Source of the DNA: Methylocystis rosea SV97
GTDB taxonomy: Bacteria; Pseudomonadota; Alphaproteobacteria; Rhizobiales; Beijerinckiaceae
Length of the DNA: 64,000 nucleotides
Assembly: GCF_000372845.1 (NCBI RefSeq)
Contig: NZ_KB889963.1
Location: 2,179,923-2,243,922 of the forward strand
Direction of reading: 5' to 3'
The notes beneath the pieces are model-generated. The model was given only the letters and a program-made list of their open reading frames with translations. It did not search any database and was not told the DNA's origin. Below are positions 28,422-36,550 of this stretch, one piece after another (position 1 is the first letter of the stretch; each line of letters opens with the position of its first letter). Position numbers and translations under genes: made by a program.

Positions 28422-29297
28422 TTAGGGCGCCAGGGCTTTCGTCAATTCTCTTACATTGTGGCGCATCATGTCGATATAGGTTGCGCCATCGCCTTTGGCG
28501 TCCGACAGCGCATCGGAATAAAGGACCCCGCCGACCTGGGCGCCGGTCTCGCTGGCGATGCGCTTGGCGAGGCGCGGGTCGGCGACGTTCTCGACAAAGA
28601 CCGCCCGAACCTTATGCGCCCTGACCGCGTCGATGATCTTCGCGACGTCACGGGCGCTGACGTCAGCCTCTGTCGACACGCCCTGCGGGGCGATGAATTC
28701 GACGCCGTAGCGCGCGGCGAAATAGCCGAAGGCGTCATGGGTCGAAACCACCCGGCGCCGCTCCTTGGGAATGGCGGCGATCGCTTGTAGGATTTCCGCG
28801 TCGAGCGCGTCGAGCTTGGCGAGATAGGCGTCGGCGTTGGCCTTATAGGTCTTTGCGCCCTCGGGATCGACGGCCGTCAGCGCTTCCCGGATCGCCTCGA
28901 CATAAACTTTGGCGTTGGCGACGTCCTGCCAGGCGTGCGGATCTTGCCCCTCTTCGTCCTTTCGCGCAGTGACGCCTTTGCCTAAGGTGAACACCTCTCC
29001 CTTGCTTTTGGCGGCAGTGACGAGACGGTCGAGCCAGCCTTCAAATCCGAGTCCGTTGACGAAAATCAGCCGGGCTTGCGCAATGTTGCGGCCATCGGCC
29101 GGACTGGGCTGGTAGACATGGGCGTCGCCGTCGGGACCGACGATAGTGGTGACAGCGACCCGGTCGCCGCCGACCTGCCGCACAAGATCGCCGATAATCG
29201 AAAAGCTTGCAACGACGGGTATTTTCTGCGCCTCCGCCATCGCTGGCGCGGCCAATGCGGCGAGTGAAAGCGCTAGCGCGCTGCGGCGTGTAAGCAT
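28422..29297 (-). CDS. znuA: Zinc ABC transporter, periplasmic binding protein
   Basis: 291 residues with an arginine-rich signal peptide (LTRRSALALSLAALAAPAMA). Cluster A-I fold with metal ligands in DAHVYQPS, DPHAWQD, STHDAFGYF and YSDAL. A histidine in the third position, instead of the glutamate of Mn-binding relatives, favours zinc. The charged His loop of classical ZnuA is absent; the His-rich segment of the neighbouring GTPase may compensate. ATG 29297 follows GAAGGA. Four bases separate it from znuB. Confidence 0.85.
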   Translation of the reverse strand: MLTRRSALALSLAALAAPAMAEAQKIPVVASFSIIGDLVRQVGGDRVAVTTIVGPDGDAHVYQPSPADGRNIAQARLIFVNGLGFEGWLDRLVTAAKSKGEVFTLGKGVTARKDEEGQDPHAWQDVANAKVYVEAIREALTAVDPEGAKTYKANADAYLAKLDALDAEILQAIAAIPKERRRVVSTHDAFGYFAARYGVEFIAPQGVSTEADVSARDVAKIIDAVRAHKVRAVFVENVADPRLAKRIASETGAQVGGVLYSDALSDAKGDGATYIDMMRHNVRELTKALAP

Positions 29298-29301
29298 CGC
29301 T

Positions 29302-30171
29302 CTATCCTTCAAGATGCCGGCGCGGCCGTTTTAATCGCAGCACGCCGCCGGCGCGGCCAAAAATCATCGAGAAAAAATAGACGACGCCCGCGGCGAGAAT
29401 TATGGCGGGTCCTGTCGGCGCGCTGGTCTCGTTGGAGAAGACGAGACCGCCGTAACAGCAGAGGGCGCCGATCCCTGCCGCGAGCGGCAGGGCGACGGCG
29501 AGATCGCGGGTCCACAACCGCGCCGCAGCGGCGGGAAGCATCATCACGCCGACGGCCATCAGCGTGCCGAGTGCATGAAAGCCCGCGACGAGATTGAGCA
29601 CAACCAGGGCGAGGAAGAGGAAGGGCGTGAATTCGCCGAATGCGCTCGTCTGCCGCAAGAACAGAGGATCGAGCGTATCCAGCACCAGCGCTCGGTAGAA
29701 AACCGCCAGCAGAATGAGCGTGAGAGTCGAGACGCCGACAAGCAGCAGGAGCGCCGCGTCATCAAGTCCGACGACTGAGCCGAAGAGCACGTGGAGCAGA
29801 TCGACGTTTGAGCCGCGCAGCGATACGAGCGTCACGCCCAGCGCCAGCGAGACGAGATAGAAGGCCGCGAGCGACGCGTCTTCGCGCAGCGTCGTAAATC
29901 GCGAGGCCGCGCCGGCGGCGAGCGCGACGACGAGCCCGGCGAAGAGGCCGCCGAAGGTCATCGCAGGCAAAGAAAGGCCGGCGACGAGATAGCCGACGGC
30001 GGCGCCAGGCAGGATCGCATGGGACAACGCGTCGCCGGCAAGCGACATACGCCGAAGGATCAAAAAGACCCCGAGCGGCGCGCCCGAGAGCGCGAGCGCC
30101 AGGGAGCCGACAAGCGCCCGTCGCATGAATTCATAATCGGCGAATGGCGTGACGAAGACGTCAGTGAACAT
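29302..30171 (-). CDS. znuB: Zinc ABC transporter, permease
   Basis: 289 residues with eight to nine membrane helices. FMRRALVGSLALALSGAPLG and LRRMSLAGDALSHAILPGAA are the family's EAA-like coupling region; the His in DALSHA is conserved. It is the ABC-3 type permease partner of ZnuA/ZnuC. ATG 30171 overlaps the znuC end by 11 bp, giving tight coupling; the open frame further upstream lies inside znuC. Confidence 0.88.
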   Translation of the reverse strand: MFTDVFVTPFADYEFMRRALVGSLALALSGAPLGVFLILRRMSLAGDALSHAILPGAAVGYLVAGLSLPAMTFGGLFAGLVVALAAGAASRFTTLREDASLAAFYLVSLALGVTLVSLRGSNVDLLHVLFGSVVGLDDAALLLLVGVSTLTLILLAVFYRALVLDTLDPLFLRQTSAFGEFTPFLFLALVVLNLVAGFHALGTLMAVGVMMLPAAAARLWTRDLAVALPLAAGIGALCCYGGLVFSNETSAPTGPAIILAAGVVYFFSMIFGRAGGVLRLKRPRRHLEG

Positions 30172-30946
30172 GCAGCTTATCTTCGGCGTCAAACTCATCG
30201 CGAAGACATTCGCGTGCGCGCTCGTCGAAGGCTTCCGACATCGCGCGCGCGCGAACGAGATTCTTTTCGCAAAGGGCGTCGCGCGTGTCGCCCCAGAAGA
30301 TGCACTCGCGGGCAAGCAGCAGCGTGCGCGGGAAGGCGCGGCGGACGATGTCCAGTTCATGGAGAACGGCGACGACGGTACGCCCTTCGGTGCGCCATCG
30401 GGCGATCAAGGCCAAAAGATCGTCGATCGTCGCTGCGTCGATCGCGCCGAAAGGCTCGTCGAGAAGAATCACCGGCTGATCCTGAACGATCAGCCGCGCG
30501 AACAGCGCCCGCTGCATCTGCCCCCCAGACAGGGTTTCGAGCGTCCGTGATTCGAAGCCGACGAGTCCGACCGTTTCGATCGCCGCGCCCACCCGAATCT
30601 GCTCGGCCGCGTTCAGCGCCCCGAAAAGACCGACGCGCGCCAGAGCGCCCATGGCCACGAAATCGCGCACATTGATCGGAAAGGCGCGGTCAATGTCGAC
30701 GACCTGCGGCAGATAGGCGACGGCGCGCGGCGACAGACCGCCGAAACGGATTTCGCCGCCGAGCGGCGCCAGCAGCCCGGCGAGCGCCTTGAGCAGCGTC
30801 GACTTGCCCGCGCCGTTCGGGCCGCAGACGGCGAGTCCCTCTCCAGGGGCGATTTCGCCTTCAAGGTGATGAACCGCGGGGCGACGATCATAACCGAGGG
30901 TGAGATTGACGAGCCGGATCGCCGGCGCATTGGCCGCCGCGCTCAA
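30161..30946 (-). CDS. znuC: Zinc ABC transporter, ATPase
   Basis: 261 residues from a TTG start at 30946; a GTG at 30973 would add nine residues. Walker A GPNGAGKST, Q-loop YLPQ, signature TLSGGQMQRALFAR, Walker B VILLDEPFGAID and H-switch VLHE are all intact. It energises zinc uptake. The TTG overlaps the TGA stop of the preceding 54-codon frame (TTGA), so initiation is probably coupled to that frame. The AT-rich palindrome at 31124 should control the operon. Confidence 0.87.
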   Translation of the reverse strand: MSAAANAPAIRLVNLTLGYDRRPAVHHLEGEIAPGEGLAVCGPNGAGKSTLLKALAGLLAPLGGEIRFGGLSPRAVAYLPQVVDIDRAFPINVRDFVAMGALARVGLFGALNAAEQIRVGAAIETVGLVGFESRTLETLSGGQMQRALFARLIVQDQPVILLDEPFGAIDAATIDDLLALIARWRTEGRTVVAVLHELDIVRRAFPRTLLLARECIFWGDTRDALCEKNLVRARAMSEAFDERARECLRDEFDAEDKLHVH

Positions 30947-31107
30947 TGCAGCGCCCAGTAGGCGCCGGCCCACAGGGCCGCAAGAAGCAGCGCGGCGACG
31001 ATGACGCGGGCGCCGGCGGAGGCTCCGAGAGCTGAGAGCCGCGCCCCTCGAGCGTCAGTGGCTGCGCTGGCGGGCACATGGGCCAGGGCGCGATGTTGGG
31101 TCGTCAT
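30943..31107 (-). CDS. 54-residue single-pass membrane peptide upstream of znuC
   Basis: ATG at 31107 to TGA at 30943-30945. A polar N-terminal half (MTTQHRALAHVPASAAT) is followed by one transmembrane helix (VIVAALLLAALWAGAYWAL, about 35-53) ending LH. The stop overlaps the proposed znuC start. The ATG lies only 16 bases from the Zur-type palindrome, so the leader is very short or absent. It could be a small subunit or regulator of the zinc transporter, or simply a coupling leader peptide. Too short for most gene callers. Confidence 0.55.
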   Translation of the reverse strand: MTTQHRALAHVPASAATDARGARLSALGASAGARVIVAALLLAALWAGAYWALH

Positions 31108-31123
31108 GTCGAACATAGCCAAT

Positions 31124-31136
31124 GTTATATTATAAC
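31124..31136. promoter_or_regulatory. Zur-type operator overlapping the znu promoter
   Basis: Perfect palindrome GTTATA-T-TATAAC inside AATGTTATATTATAACG. Alphaproteobacterial Zur boxes have this AT-rich GTTATA/TATAAC form. On the minus strand it contains TATAAT, a consensus -10, so bound repressor would block RNA polymerase at the zinc operon. Confidence 0.7.
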
Positions 31137-31364
31137 GCCGAGATCGAACAAGCAGTCATCCGCAGCGCGGATAGACGCCGTGGAGCGCCGCATTAAGTAT
31201 AGGTTGAGGCACGTTCACGCCAATCGGCCGTGGACAGGGGAGGGCGATTCTGTTATCCCGTGCCGCACGGGTCAGGCGCTCCGTCAGCGCCCGGATACCT
31301 ATTCCCTATTATGGCCGCTCAACGACGGAGCCGTCGCGGCGGGTCCCAAACACAGGATGGATAC

Positions 31365-31601
31365 GTGCAAGTTCTCGTTCGCGACAACAATGTCGATCAG
31401 GCGCTCAAGGCTCTGAAAAAGAAGATGCAACGCGAGGGCATCTTCCGCGAAATGAAACTGCGCGGTCACTATGAAAAGCCATCCGAGAAGCGCGCGCGCG
31501 AGAAGGCCGAAGCGGTCCGTCGCGCCCGCAAGCTGGCCCGCAAGAAGCTCCAACGCGAAGGCCTGCTGCCGGTCAAGGCGAAGCCGGTCGGCGCCCGCTG
31601 A
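31365..31601 (+). CDS. rpsU: 30S ribosomal protein bS21
   Basis: 78 residues from GTG 31365 with AGGA nine bases upstream. [40 protein letters not shown] and the basic Arg/Lys tail are classic bS21. It binds the 30S platform and helps initiation. An ATG at 31311 would add 18 residues that do not look like S21; the GTG gives the typical N-terminus. Confidence 0.93.
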   Translation: MQVLVRDNNVDQALKALKKKMQREGIFREMKLRGHYEKPSEKRAREKAEAVRRARKLARKKLQREGLLPVKAKPVGAR

Positions 31602-31706
31602 TCCGGCTAGAGCCGTCGAATTCTCGCCCGATTGCAAGCGCTTTTTAAAAATTGCGCATAGAAGATAGACGGGGAAGTCGTATTGCGGCTGGGAGGATCT
31701 GAAGGC

Positions 31707-32582
31707 ATGGGCTTTTGCCGTGCGGCGACGTCGCGTCGCCAAGCTTCGCTCCTATCTGGTCAGTCTCTCACGCGCGGCGCGGTGGCGCTCGCCATCATCG
31801 CTCTCGCGGGCTGCGAGACCGCGAGCGGCATCCGTCCGCCGGGACGCGGCATCGCCGAGATCGCCGACACTGACGCCAACTCCGCCTCCGTCAACATTGA
31901 TTCGCTCAGCGAAGTGATTCGGCGCAATCCGTCGAGCGCCGAGGCCTACAACACCCGCGGCGTCGCTTACGCTCGGGTCGGGCGGTTCCAGGAGGCGGTC
32001 GGCGACTTCACGCAGGCCATCAAGCTCGAGCCGAATAATTCGGCGGCCTTCACCAATCGCGCGCTCGCGCTCCGCCAAATGGGCCAGAGCGACGCCGCCC
32101 GCGCCGACTTCGACCGAGCGATCGAAGTCAATCCCAAACATGCGCCGGCTTATGTCGGTCGCGCCAACCTGCTGCGCGCCCAGGGCAACCTTGATCAGGC
32201 GCTTGCCGATCTCGACCAGGCGATCCGCCTCAATCCCGAAAGCGCGCAGGCGTTTCATGCGCGCGGGCTCATCCACCAGAAGCGTGGCGATGATGCGCGC
32301 GCCGTGACGGATTTCGACAACGCGATCGACCGCGATCCCTTTGCGGCGGCGCCCTATCTGGCGCGCGGCGAAAGCCTGGTTAAACTCGGCAAATTCGACA
32401 AGGCGGTCGAAGACTTCAACGCCGCGCTCAACGTCGACAGCAAGAGCGCGCTGGCGTGGGCCTGGCTCGGCGTCGCTTACGACAAGAGCGGCAACCGCTC
32501 CAAGGCGCAGGAATCCTATCAGCGCGCGCTCACGCTCGATCCGCAGCAGCCTCTCGCCAAACAGGGCATGGGGCGCGGTTAG
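31707..32582 (+). CDS. TPR-repeat lipoprotein
   Basis: 291 residues. ATG 31707 follows GGGAGGATCTGAAGG. A long basic leader ends in a lipobox LAGC (about residue 39), so the mature protein is anchored by its N-terminal cysteine. Then come about six TPR units (AEAYNTRGVAYARVGRFQEA, APAYVGRANLLRAQGNLDQA, SALAWAWLGVAYDKSGNRSK). A role in assembling envelope complexes is typical of this NlpI-like group. Its stop codon touches dispersed repeat copy 2. Confidence 0.88.
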   Translation: MGFCRAATSRRQASLLSGQSLTRGAVALAIIALAGCETASGIRPPGRGIAEIADTDANSASVNIDSLSEVIRRNPSSAEAYNTRGVAYARVGRFQEAVGDFTQAIKLEPNNSAAFTNRALALRQMGQSDAARADFDRAIEVNPKHAPAYVGRANLLRAQGNLDQALADLDQAIRLNPESAQAFHARGLIHQKRGDDARAVTDFDNAIDRDPFAAAPYLARGESLVKLGKFDKAVEDFNAALNVDSKSALAWAWLGVAYDKSGNRSKAQESYQRALTLDPQQPLAKQGMGRG

Positions 32583-32695
32583 CGCAGGTTCCGAAAAAGT
32601 AGACAGACTTTTTCGCTGAGAACCTGCTCCACCATTTCGATTTTGAGCGATTCCTTATCGAGCACATGATTTCATGTGATCGGGTAGCGCTCTAG
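32581..32695. repeat. Dispersed palindromic repeat, copy 2
   Basis: Near-identical to 8681-8800, with the same two hairpins (GCAGGTT...AACCTGC plus CGAAAAAGT/ACTTTTTCG, and a shorter ATCACATGAAAT-type arm at 32660-32683). It begins at the stop codon of the TPR gene and ends at the stop codon of terC, again between convergent genes. Confidence 0.85.
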
Positions 32696-33390
32696 TCTCG
32701 TGAGACGCGTTGGTCCTCACGCCACTGCCGGTAAACCGCAATCGCGAAGGCGACGGCCAGCACCAGGACGCAGCCGGCAATCGAAAGCCCAAGTTCGAGC
32801 GCTCTGTGGTTCGCGACATGCACGAATGCGGGCAATGCTGGGTCAGCGGCCGCCATGTCGCCCGCTACCCAGCCGAGAAGGCCTGCGCCCGCCCAGACCA
32901 GCGCCGGAAACCTCTCCAGCACTTTCAGCAGCGCGCCCGCGCCGAACATCACGATCGGCACCGAAACGAGAAGCCCGAAGACGATGAGATTGGTCGAGCC
33001 ATGCGCCGCCGCCGCGATGGCGATCACATTGTCGAGCGACATCACCGCGTCTGCCATGATGATGGCCCCGACCGCGCTCCAGAGGTTGGGTTTGGCCTTG
33101 ACGTCCGAATGCTCGGCTTCATCGATCAGCAGTTTCACGGCGACGATGAGCAGCAGAATCGCGCCGACAATTTTCAGATAGGGAACCGCCATAAGCTCGA
33201 CGACGACGAGCGTGAAAGCGATGCGCAGAATGACGCCGCCCAGGGCGCCCAGAAAAACGCCCCAGCGTCGCTGACGCACGGGCAGTTGCCGACACGCAAG
33301 CGCAATCAAAATTGCGTTGTCGCCCGAGAGCAGCAGGTTGATCCAGATGATCTCGAAGACTTCCCAGCCAAGGCTGAATTCCGGAGACAT
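32692..33390 (-). CDS. TerC/YjbE-family membrane protein
   Basis: 232 residues, about seven helices. The family signatures IIWINLLLSGDNAILIALAC (with the conserved S-G-D-N) and AIIMADAVMSLDNVIAIAAA (S-L-D-N) are intact; these acidic pairs are thought to bind a divalent metal. TerC proteins such as Alx export Mn or help metallate exported enzymes. I looked for a Mn-sensing yybP-ykoY leader upstream and did not find one. Confidence 0.88.
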   Translation of the reverse strand: MSPEFSLGWEVFEIIWINLLLSGDNAILIALACRQLPVRQRRWGVFLGALGGVILRIAFTLVVVELMAVPYLKIVGAILLLIVAVKLLIDEAEHSDVKAKPNLWSAVGAIIMADAVMSLDNVIAIAAAAHGSTNLIVFGLLVSVPIVMFGAGALLKVLERFPALVWAGAGLLGWVAGDMAAADPALPAFVHVANHRALELGLSIAGCVLVLAVAFAIAVYRQWREDQRVSRD

Positions 33391-33714
33391 GCGCGCTTCT
33401 TACCTGCTGGGCGAAGCCCATTGCTGCGGTTGCCGACGAACGGAGCTAGGACGATTCCGCTCGCCGCAATCCGCCTGATGCATTGGCGATGGGCGACCGT
33501 GCATCTGACGACTGAAGCTTTTCATCTGCAGGCGCCGCGCATCACGCACTTGCAATAGCGACATTTTACCAAAGAAGGAAGGCGTCGCTAAGCTTATGTA
33601 ACCGCCGTTTTTTCTTTTTCCTGCGGAACAAGGGCCTTCACCCTGTGTTCATCTTGGAAAGGCGCGGCAAGTTCGACAATGGCGTCGGTTAAGTGCGCGC
33701 TGCAGGAGGTCACT
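33391..33714. other. Divergent intergenic region
   Basis: 324 bp between terC and the PRC-barrel gene. Includes a T-rich run at 33609-33621 and a small hairpin GGGCTTCGCCC (33405-33417) near the terC start. No gene or known riboswitch recognised. Confidence 0.4.
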
Positions 33715-34107
33715 ATGGGCATGGCACAGCCAAACGCCAACCTCATTTCCAGCGATAAGGTCGAAGGCACCAACGTGTACGACGCGGCCGGCAACAAGAT
33801 TGGCGCAATTGATCACCTGATGATCGATCGCGTCTCTGGTTCGGTTCGATACGCGATCATGACCTTCGGCGGCTTTCTCGGCATCGGCGAAGGCGAGCAT
33901 CCCTTGCCATGGAAGGCGTTCCGTTACGACACCAATCTTGGCGGATACATCGCGGATGTGACGGAAGAGCAGCTGCAGAACGCTCCTGAATTCACAGGCG
34001 AAGAAAGCTGGAGCGATCGCGACTGGGAAAGCCGGCTGCACAGGAACTACGGGTCCTCCCCCTATTGGGAAGACACGACGACGTCAACGATGTCGAGAGA
34101 CCGCTGA
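33715..34107 (+). CDS. PRC-barrel domain protein
   Basis: 130 residues. ATG 33715 follows an ideal AGGAGGT. The PRC-barrel core is seen in SSDKVEGTNVYDAAGNKIGA and MIDRVSGSVRYAIMTFGGFL, then LPWKAFRYDTNLGGYIADVT. The rest is an acidic, Trp-containing tail. In alphaproteobacteria these soluble proteins are often stress-induced; the exact role is unknown. A strong terminator follows. Confidence 0.88.
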   Translation: MGMAQPNANLISSDKVEGTNVYDAAGNKIGAIDHLMIDRVSGSVRYAIMTFGGFLGIGEGEHPLPWKAFRYDTNLGGYIADVTEEQLQNAPEFTGEESWSDRDWESRLHRNYGSSPYWEDTTTSTMSRDR

Positions 34108-34144
34108 CGTCTGAGTGTCTTTGACCGAAGTGGGAACCCGCGGT

Positions 34145-34176
34145 AGGGCGGAGCCGTAACTGGCTCCGCCCTTTTT
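34145..34176 (+). terminator. Intrinsic terminator after the PRC-barrel gene
   Basis: Perfect 11-bp stem AGGGCGGAGCC (34145-34155) / GGCTCCGCCCT (34162-34172), loop GTAACT, T-run. Confidence 0.92.
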
Positions 34177-34221
34177 GCGGCCTATATGGCGTCGAAAGGA
34201 TTATTCGAAAGGCTTTTGGAC

Positions 34222-35391
34222 ATGCGCGTCGGAGCCGCCGCACTTTTGCTTTTCTGGACTCTGGGCGGCGGCGTCGCCGCGCCTCAGTCGGTTGGTCAAG
34301 ACCGTCGCGGCGCGGAGATCGAATCCACTCTCAAGCGCATCAAGCTTCCTCCGGGCTTCTCGATTGCGCTCTATGCTCTAGCGCCTCGGGCGCGCACGCT
34401 CGCCATCGGGCGAGAAGGAAAGGCGATTTTTGTCGGCGCCGAGGAGAAGGACGTCTATGCGATCACGCCCGGGGAGAAGACGGCCGCTGCGGTCGAACGC
34501 TTCGCGCCGTCCATGCCATTCACGATGCCGCATGGCGTTTGCTTCTCAAATGACGGCGCGCTTTTTCTCGTTGAGCGTAACCGCGTCACACGGTTCGACG
34601 ATGCGGAAAACACGTGGCGCGACGCTGCGGCGAACGCCAAGGTCGTCGTAAAATCAGGCGATCTCATTCCAAGGAACGAAGAGAGTCGCGGCCATTCTTC
34701 CCGCGTGTGCCGAATAGGTCCCGACGGCAAGCTCTATATTTCGCTTGGCCAGCCGCACAATGTCACGCCGCGAGACAAGCTTGCGCTTTACGAGAAGACG
34801 GGAATCGGCGGCGTCATTCGGATGAATCTCGACGGATCGCAGCGCGAAGTCTTCGCGACCGGCATTCGCAATTCCGTCGGCATGGCGTTCGATACGGACG
34901 GGTCGCTCTGGTTCACCGACAATCAGGTCGATTCCATGGGCGACGATCGTCCCCCTGGCGAAATCAATCGCGCCGACCGCGCAGGATTGAACTTCGGCTT
35001 CCCCTGGTATGGCGGCGGCCATGTTCGCACCAATGAATATGCGCGCGCTGAGCCGCCGAAGGGCGTCGTCTTTCCTGTCGTCGAAACGGCGCCGCACGCG
35101 GCCGATCTTGGCGTCATGTTTTACCGCGGCGACATGTTTCCGAAGGAATATCGGGGCGCGATGTTTTACGCGCAGCATGGTTCCTGGGACCGCAGCGTCC
35201 CAATCGGCGCGCGGGTGATGGTCACTCTCGCTGGACCAACCGCGAGCACGCCCTTCGCCGAAGGCTGGAACGACGGTTCCGGTTCCTATTTGGGCCGGCC
35301 CGTCGACGTCGCAGAGCTTGCGGATGGCTCGCTTCTCGTCACCGACGACCAGAACGGCGCGATTTACCGGATCAGCTACCAAGCGCCGTAA
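34222..35391 (+). CDS. Sorbosone-dehydrogenase-like PQQ/beta-propeller protein
   Basis: 389 residues from ATG 34222, which gives a signal peptide (MRVGAAALLLFWTLGGGVAA); ATG 34186 would precede it by 12 residues. The mature part is the six-bladed glucose/sorbosone dehydrogenase fold: LPPGFSIALYALAPRAR, SRGHSSRVCRIGPDGKLYIS, FATGIRNSVGMAFDTDGSLW, DRAGLNFGFPWYGGGH and FYAQHGSWDRS. It probably oxidises a sugar or related alcohol in the periplasm, using PQQ if the binding residues are conserved. The 3' end overlaps convergent mtaB by 20 bp. Confidence 0.82.
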   Translation: MRVGAAALLLFWTLGGGVAAPQSVGQDRRGAEIESTLKRIKLPPGFSIALYALAPRARTLAIGREGKAIFVGAEEKDVYAITPGEKTAAAVERFAPSMPFTMPHGVCFSNDGALFLVERNRVTRFDDAENTWRDAAANAKVVVKSGDLIPRNEESRGHSSRVCRIGPDGKLYISLGQPHNVTPRDKLALYEKTGIGGVIRMNLDGSQREVFATGIRNSVGMAFDTDGSLWFTDNQVDSMGDDRPPGEINRADRAGLNFGFPWYGGGHVRTNEYARAEPPKGVVFPVVETAPHAADLGVMFYRGDMFPKEYRGAMFYAQHGSWDRSVPIGARVMVTLAGPTASTPFAEGWNDGSGSYLGRPVDVAELADGSLLVTDDQNGAIYRISYQAP

Positions 35392-36550
35392 GCCGCGTCG
35401 TGAGCGCGCGCCCGTCATGGCCGGTGCAGAGCGCCTCGATCATCAGACCCGCTTCGACGCCCGGCGTGTGCGCAAGGGTGAAATCGGCGGCGCGCGCCGT
35501 GCCGCCGCGCTCGGTCAGCAGCCGCAAGGTTCGGCCGCATTGCGCGTCGAAATGGCGGCGCAGCGCGGCGTCGCCCTTTTCCCGCAATCGCGCCGCGCGC
35601 TCTTTGGCGATCTGCGGCGCGAGTTGCGGCATGCGCGCCGCCGGCGTTCCCGGGCGTGGCGAGAATGGAAAGACATGAAGGAGCGTGAGACCGCAGGCGT
35701 CGACAATGTCGAGCGTGGCGTCGAACATCGCTTCCGTCTCGGTCGGAAAGCCGACGATGAAGTCGGCGCCAAAGATGATGTCGGGCCGCGCCTCGCGCAG
35801 CGCGCGGCAGAGGCTGATCGCGTCCTGTCGCGAATGGCGGCGCTTCATGCGCTTCAAGATCAGATCGTCGCCGGACTGCAGCGACAGATGAAGATGCGGG
35901 CAAAGCCGCGGATCTTCCGCAAAAGCCTCGACGAGATCTTCGTCCACCTCAATGCAATCGACCGACGAGAGACGCAGCCGTTCAAGCTCTGGAAGGCGGC
36001 GCAGCAGCAGACGCACGAGGCGCCCGAGCGTCCAATCTTCGCCAAGGTCGACGCCATAGCTCGTGAGATCGACGCCCGTCAGCACGATCTCCTTTTTGCC
36101 GCTCGCGACAAGCGCGCCGGCCTGCGCGACGACCTCACTGGGCGGCGCCGAGCGCGCCGCGCCGCGGCCAAAAGGAATGATACAGAAGGTGCAGCGATGA
36201 TCGCAGCCGTTCTGCACGGCAAGCAGTCCGCGCGTGCCCTCATTGCCCGCAAGCGCGCGATTTGGGGCATGTTCGGCGAGAACCCGCGTCACCCCCTCGA
36301 TCTTGGCGAAACCCGGAGGGTCGAGCCGCGCCGCGCAGCCGGCAACGACGATCTCGGCGTCGGGCCGCTCGCGATGCAGGCGGCGGATCGCCTGACGCGC
36401 TTGTCGCGTGGCCTCGCCCGTGACGGCGCAGGTGTTGACGATCACTGTCTCGCGCGCGCTGGCGTGCGCTTTGGCGAGCTCCTGCGACTCGACGGCGTTA
36501 AGCCGGCAGCCGAAGGTCACGACCTCGGCGTTGCGCAGCGGCGCGTTCAC
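35372..36550 (-). CDS. mtaB: tRNA t6A37 methylthiotransferase
   Basis: 392 residues. MtaB converts t6A to ms2t6A at position 37 of tRNAs reading ANN codons. The N-terminal UPF0004 domain supplies cysteines C15, C41 and C72 (FGCRLNAVES, NTCAVTGEA, AGCAA) for one cluster; the radical-SAM cluster is C116-x3-C120-x2-C123 (NGCDHRCTFC). A TRAM-like region ends the protein. Its start overlaps the dapF stop by four bases (ATGA), the common alphaproteobacterial dapF-mtaB arrangement. Confidence 0.93.
   Translation of the reverse strand: MNAPLRNAEVVTFGCRLNAVESQELAKAHASARETVIVNTCAVTGEATRQARQAIRRLHRERPDAEIVVAGCAARLDPPGFAKIEGVTRVLAEHAPNRALAGNEGTRGLLAVQNGCDHRCTFCIIPFGRGAARSAPPSEVVAQAGALVASGKKEIVLTGVDLTSYGVDLGEDWTLGRLVRLLLRRLPELERLRLSSVDCIEVDEDLVEAFAEDPRLCPHLHLSLQSGDDLILKRMKRRHSRQDAISLCRALREARPDIIFGADFIVGFPTETEAMFDATLDIVDACGLTLLHVFPFSPRPGTPAARMPQLAPQIAKERAARLREKGDAALRRHFDAQCGRTLRLLTERGGTARAADFTLAHTPGVEAGLMIEALCTGHDGRALTTRLTALGS

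Noticed and set aside
33391-33600. yybP-ykoY manganese riboswitch before terC
   Set aside because: Expected conserved blocks were not found on the minus strand; only a small GGGCTTCGCCC hairpin is present.
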